Positions 62,879 to 64,000 of a stretch of 64,000 bases of DNA are shown in pieces. The first letter of the stretch is position 1; each line of letters opens with the position of its first letter. Source of the DNA: CAYUWG01 sp964448285 (GTDB lineage Bacteria; Bacteroidota; Ignavibacteria; SZUA-365). Both the position numbers and the translations under genes were made by a program. Location of the stretch: NCBI GenBank assembly GCA_964448285.1, contig CAYUWG010000011.1, positions 1 through 64,000 of the forward strand, in the 5' to 3' direction. The notes below the pieces were generated by a model that was not told the origin of the DNA, searched no databases, and was given only the letters and a program-made list of their open reading frames with translations.

Positions 62879-63161
62879 CTTGAGGTTCAATCCTCGAAAA
62901 GGTAAGAACTAATAAAAGATAACTATACCGCGGGGGGCGCGATATAGAAGGGATTCGCGAGGTACTTGTTTAGCGTGGCTAAACATGCGATTGGTACAAG
63001 TACCCCCTGTGTCAACGCAGGTGAGTTTATTATGTGAGGTGGGAAAAATCTTGTTTTCATTGACTGAAAATACGTTTTGAATATTTCAATATCAAAACTC
63101 TGTGGAGCCAATATCATGAGAACAGATGTAAAATCAAAACCTTCCGAGAAAAAAATCTTGC
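62879..63161. other. 280-base downstream region with clustered small palindromes
   Basis: This is the untranslated tail between the barrel gene and its terminator. Seen here: CTATA..CGCG-n5-CGCG..TATAG (62923-62947), TTTAGC/GCTAAA with a three-base loop (about 62970-62984) and GGTACaaGTACC (about 62995-63006). An 80-codon frame from a TTG exists on the minus strand but looks spurious. Confidence 0.4.
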
Positions 63162-63839
63162 TCAAAACGAAAACCCGATGTTGAGCGTAATGAAAAAGCC
63201 GTTACCGGATTCGAGTTCACCCTCATACACGCTCTGCACACCTGCCGGAGTCGGAATGACGTAGTAACGGACATTCACTCCCATGACGCTGCTTCGATCA
63301 AATCCGAAATGAGCGCCAAAACCTCCAAAACCACCGAAAGTGTACCTTGTATGCCCGTGCCCTAAAGAAGAGAAATAATCCCGCTCGGTCGATGTGATGT
63401 AGAGCATTACCGGTCCGGCGCCGGCATTCAGATATGGTCTGAAGTTATCCATGATCTGGTCTTTGAACAGACGGTACTGCAAGCCGGCAAAAAGAGGAAT
63501 CCGAAAAACCCGATTGATTTTGTTCGGCGAATATTCGTTTCCATACGCATCGGTCCAATCGATCTGTCGGCTGTCTTTAATCTCGGAGAGGCTTAGCGTA
63601 ACTGAACCCGTGAGTACGTCGCTCATCGCACGGTAGTAGAAGAAACCCAAACCGAATCCATCGTTGCCAATCATAATGTCAGCGCCCCATGCATTCAAGC
63701 GAGGAATGAGATCCGCATCAGACAGCGTCTTGCCAGATTTGCTTTTCGGGTCCGTGAAGACAATGCGTTCGTTGTCTTGTGACATGCTCGTTTGATGCAT
63801 GGCTGTGAAAATCACGATGATGAAGAGGGTCCGTTTCAT
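63162..63839 (-). CDS. outer membrane beta-barrel protein, unknown function
   Basis: This 225-residue protein has a signal peptide (MKRTLFIIVIFTAMHQTSMSQ, cleaved near residue 21). The mature part shows the alternating, aromatic-rich strands of an eight- to ten-strand outer membrane barrel (GFGLGFFYYRAM, IPLFAGLQYRLF, YLNAGAGPVMLYI, GVNVRYYVIP), and it ends in a final strand FFITLNIGFSF with terminal Phe, the usual insertion signal. The ATG at 63839 is fixed by the signal peptide; the frame is open further upstream. It has a good promoter directly upstream and a terminator 280 bases downstream. Confidence 0.82.
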   Translation of the reverse strand: MKRTLFIIVIFTAMHQTSMSQDNERIVFTDPKSKSGKTLSDADLIPRLNAWGADIMIGNDGFGLGFFYYRAMSDVLTGSVTLSLSEIKDSRQIDWTDAYGNEYSPNKINRVFRIPLFAGLQYRLFKDQIMDNFRPYLNAGAGPVMLYITSTERDYFSSLGHGHTRYTFGGFGGFGAHFGFDRSSVMGVNVRYYVIPTPAGVQSVYEGELESGNGFFITLNIGFSF

Positions 63840-63861
63840 TGTATCGATACGTATTCTGTAG

Positions 63862-63892
63862 CGAATATAGATGAACACGTTGGAGCAGGCAA
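63862..63892 (-). promoter_or_regulatory. Bacteroidota-type promoter of the barrel-protein gene
   Basis: On the minus strand TTG (plus 63890-63892), 20 bases, then TATATTCG (63862-63869), one mismatch to TAnnTTTG. It lies 22 bases before the ATG. Confidence 0.6.
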
Positions 63893-63926
63893 GACGGTTT
63901 TTTGTCCCCGGTTGCAAACCGACATA

Positions 63927-64000
63927 TCAGGCGCCTGCCGTCTTGAACATGGTACGTTCAAGGAAGCTTTGAATATCCTTCGCTTCCTGCTTTGAAATGC
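63927..64000 (-). CDS. C-terminal end of an unidentified protein (truncated at the window edge)
   Basis: On the minus strand a frame enters from the right edge and reads ISKQEAKDIQSFLERTMFK then TAGA and a TGA at 63927-63929. The composition (amphipathic helix, no rare residues) looks like real coding sequence, but 23 residues are too few to name a family. It stops 35 bases before the promoter of the barrel-protein gene. Confidence 0.35.
   Translation of the reverse strand, partial: ISKQEAKDIQSFLERTMFKTAGA

Noticed and set aside
62882..62899. TGAGGTTCAATCCTC resembling a tRNA T-arm
   Set aside because: No acceptor stem, D-arm or anticodon arm can be built around it; the upstream bases form the terminator stem.
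62923..63165. 80-codon minus-strand frame beginning with TTG that overlaps the barrel gene stop
   Set aside because: TTG start without Shine-Dalgarno, contains the small palindromes, and composition is not like its neighbours; better read as 3' UTR.

Overview
The window looks like chromosome from a member of the Bacteroidota/Chlorobi (FCB) group, most like the Ignavibacteria/Kapabacteria side of it. Three things support this. First, many secreted proteins end in the 'YPNPF' type C-terminal sorting domain of the type IX secretion system (T9SS), and a T9SS plug-type (DUF5103) protein is encoded. Second, a metal-type KdsA implies an LPS outer membrane. Third, several intergenic regions carry the Bacteroidota promoter pattern TTG-N19-21-TAnnTTTG. 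Base composition is near even. No rRNA, tRNA, IS element or CRISPR array was seen. The genus is not determinable from the window.

Layout. 1-2.4 kb: tail of a CRP-type regulator, a CopD-like membrane protein, an SRPBCC protein and an enoyl-CoA hydratase. 2.6-5.9 kb: a TetR regulator with a PaaR-like operator, followed by paaABCD for phenylacetyl-CoA epoxidation. 5.9-7.8 kb: prfA-kdsA. 8-12.7 kb: a T9SS cargo protein, two lipoproteins and a membrane PDZ/GAF/SpoIIE phosphatase. 12.7-16.9 kb (minus): larB-larE-homocysteine methyltransferase-OmpA-like barrel with ten calcium-binding repeats, joined by start/stop overlaps. 17-26.4 kb (minus): two M28 peptidases flanking a polysaccharide group (two GT4 enzymes, a flippase, a UDP-galactopyranose-mutase-like flavoprotein) and the T9SS plug protein.

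26.4-28.1 kb holds the least ordinary locus: a strong promoter, a structured leader of about 550 nt, a near-identical tandem pair of 132-residue proteins ending in a CPPFC motif, and a rod-like RNA candidate. It is followed by a membrane protein and a hybrid PAS histidine kinase. 30.4-36.5 kb: a triple lamin-tail-domain protein, a small FnIII-like protein, a SpoIID/LytB protein and glycogen synthase. 36.5-40.6 kb: lipoprotein, outer membrane barrel, TPR protein and rpiB. 40.7-45 kb (minus): DinB, cupin, a decayed S74 chaperone-domain pseudogene, a T9SS cargo protein and an intact S74-domain protein.

45-49.7 kb: a giant beta-propeller histidine kinase with its LuxR-type regulator and a lone receiver. 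49.7-58.7 kb: a 1216-residue secreted protein of nine cysteine-bearing repeats, a membrane-anchored helicase-family protein whose ATPase motifs are eroded, and a BNR/sortilin-like secreted protein. 58.8-64 kb: an LTxxQ lipoprotein, a GAF histidine kinase with weak catalytic boxes paired with a sigma-54 activator, and a minus-strand outer membrane barrel. The window is therefore dominated by cell-envelope, secretion and signalling genes, with one catabolic operon and one nickel-pincer-cofactor operon.
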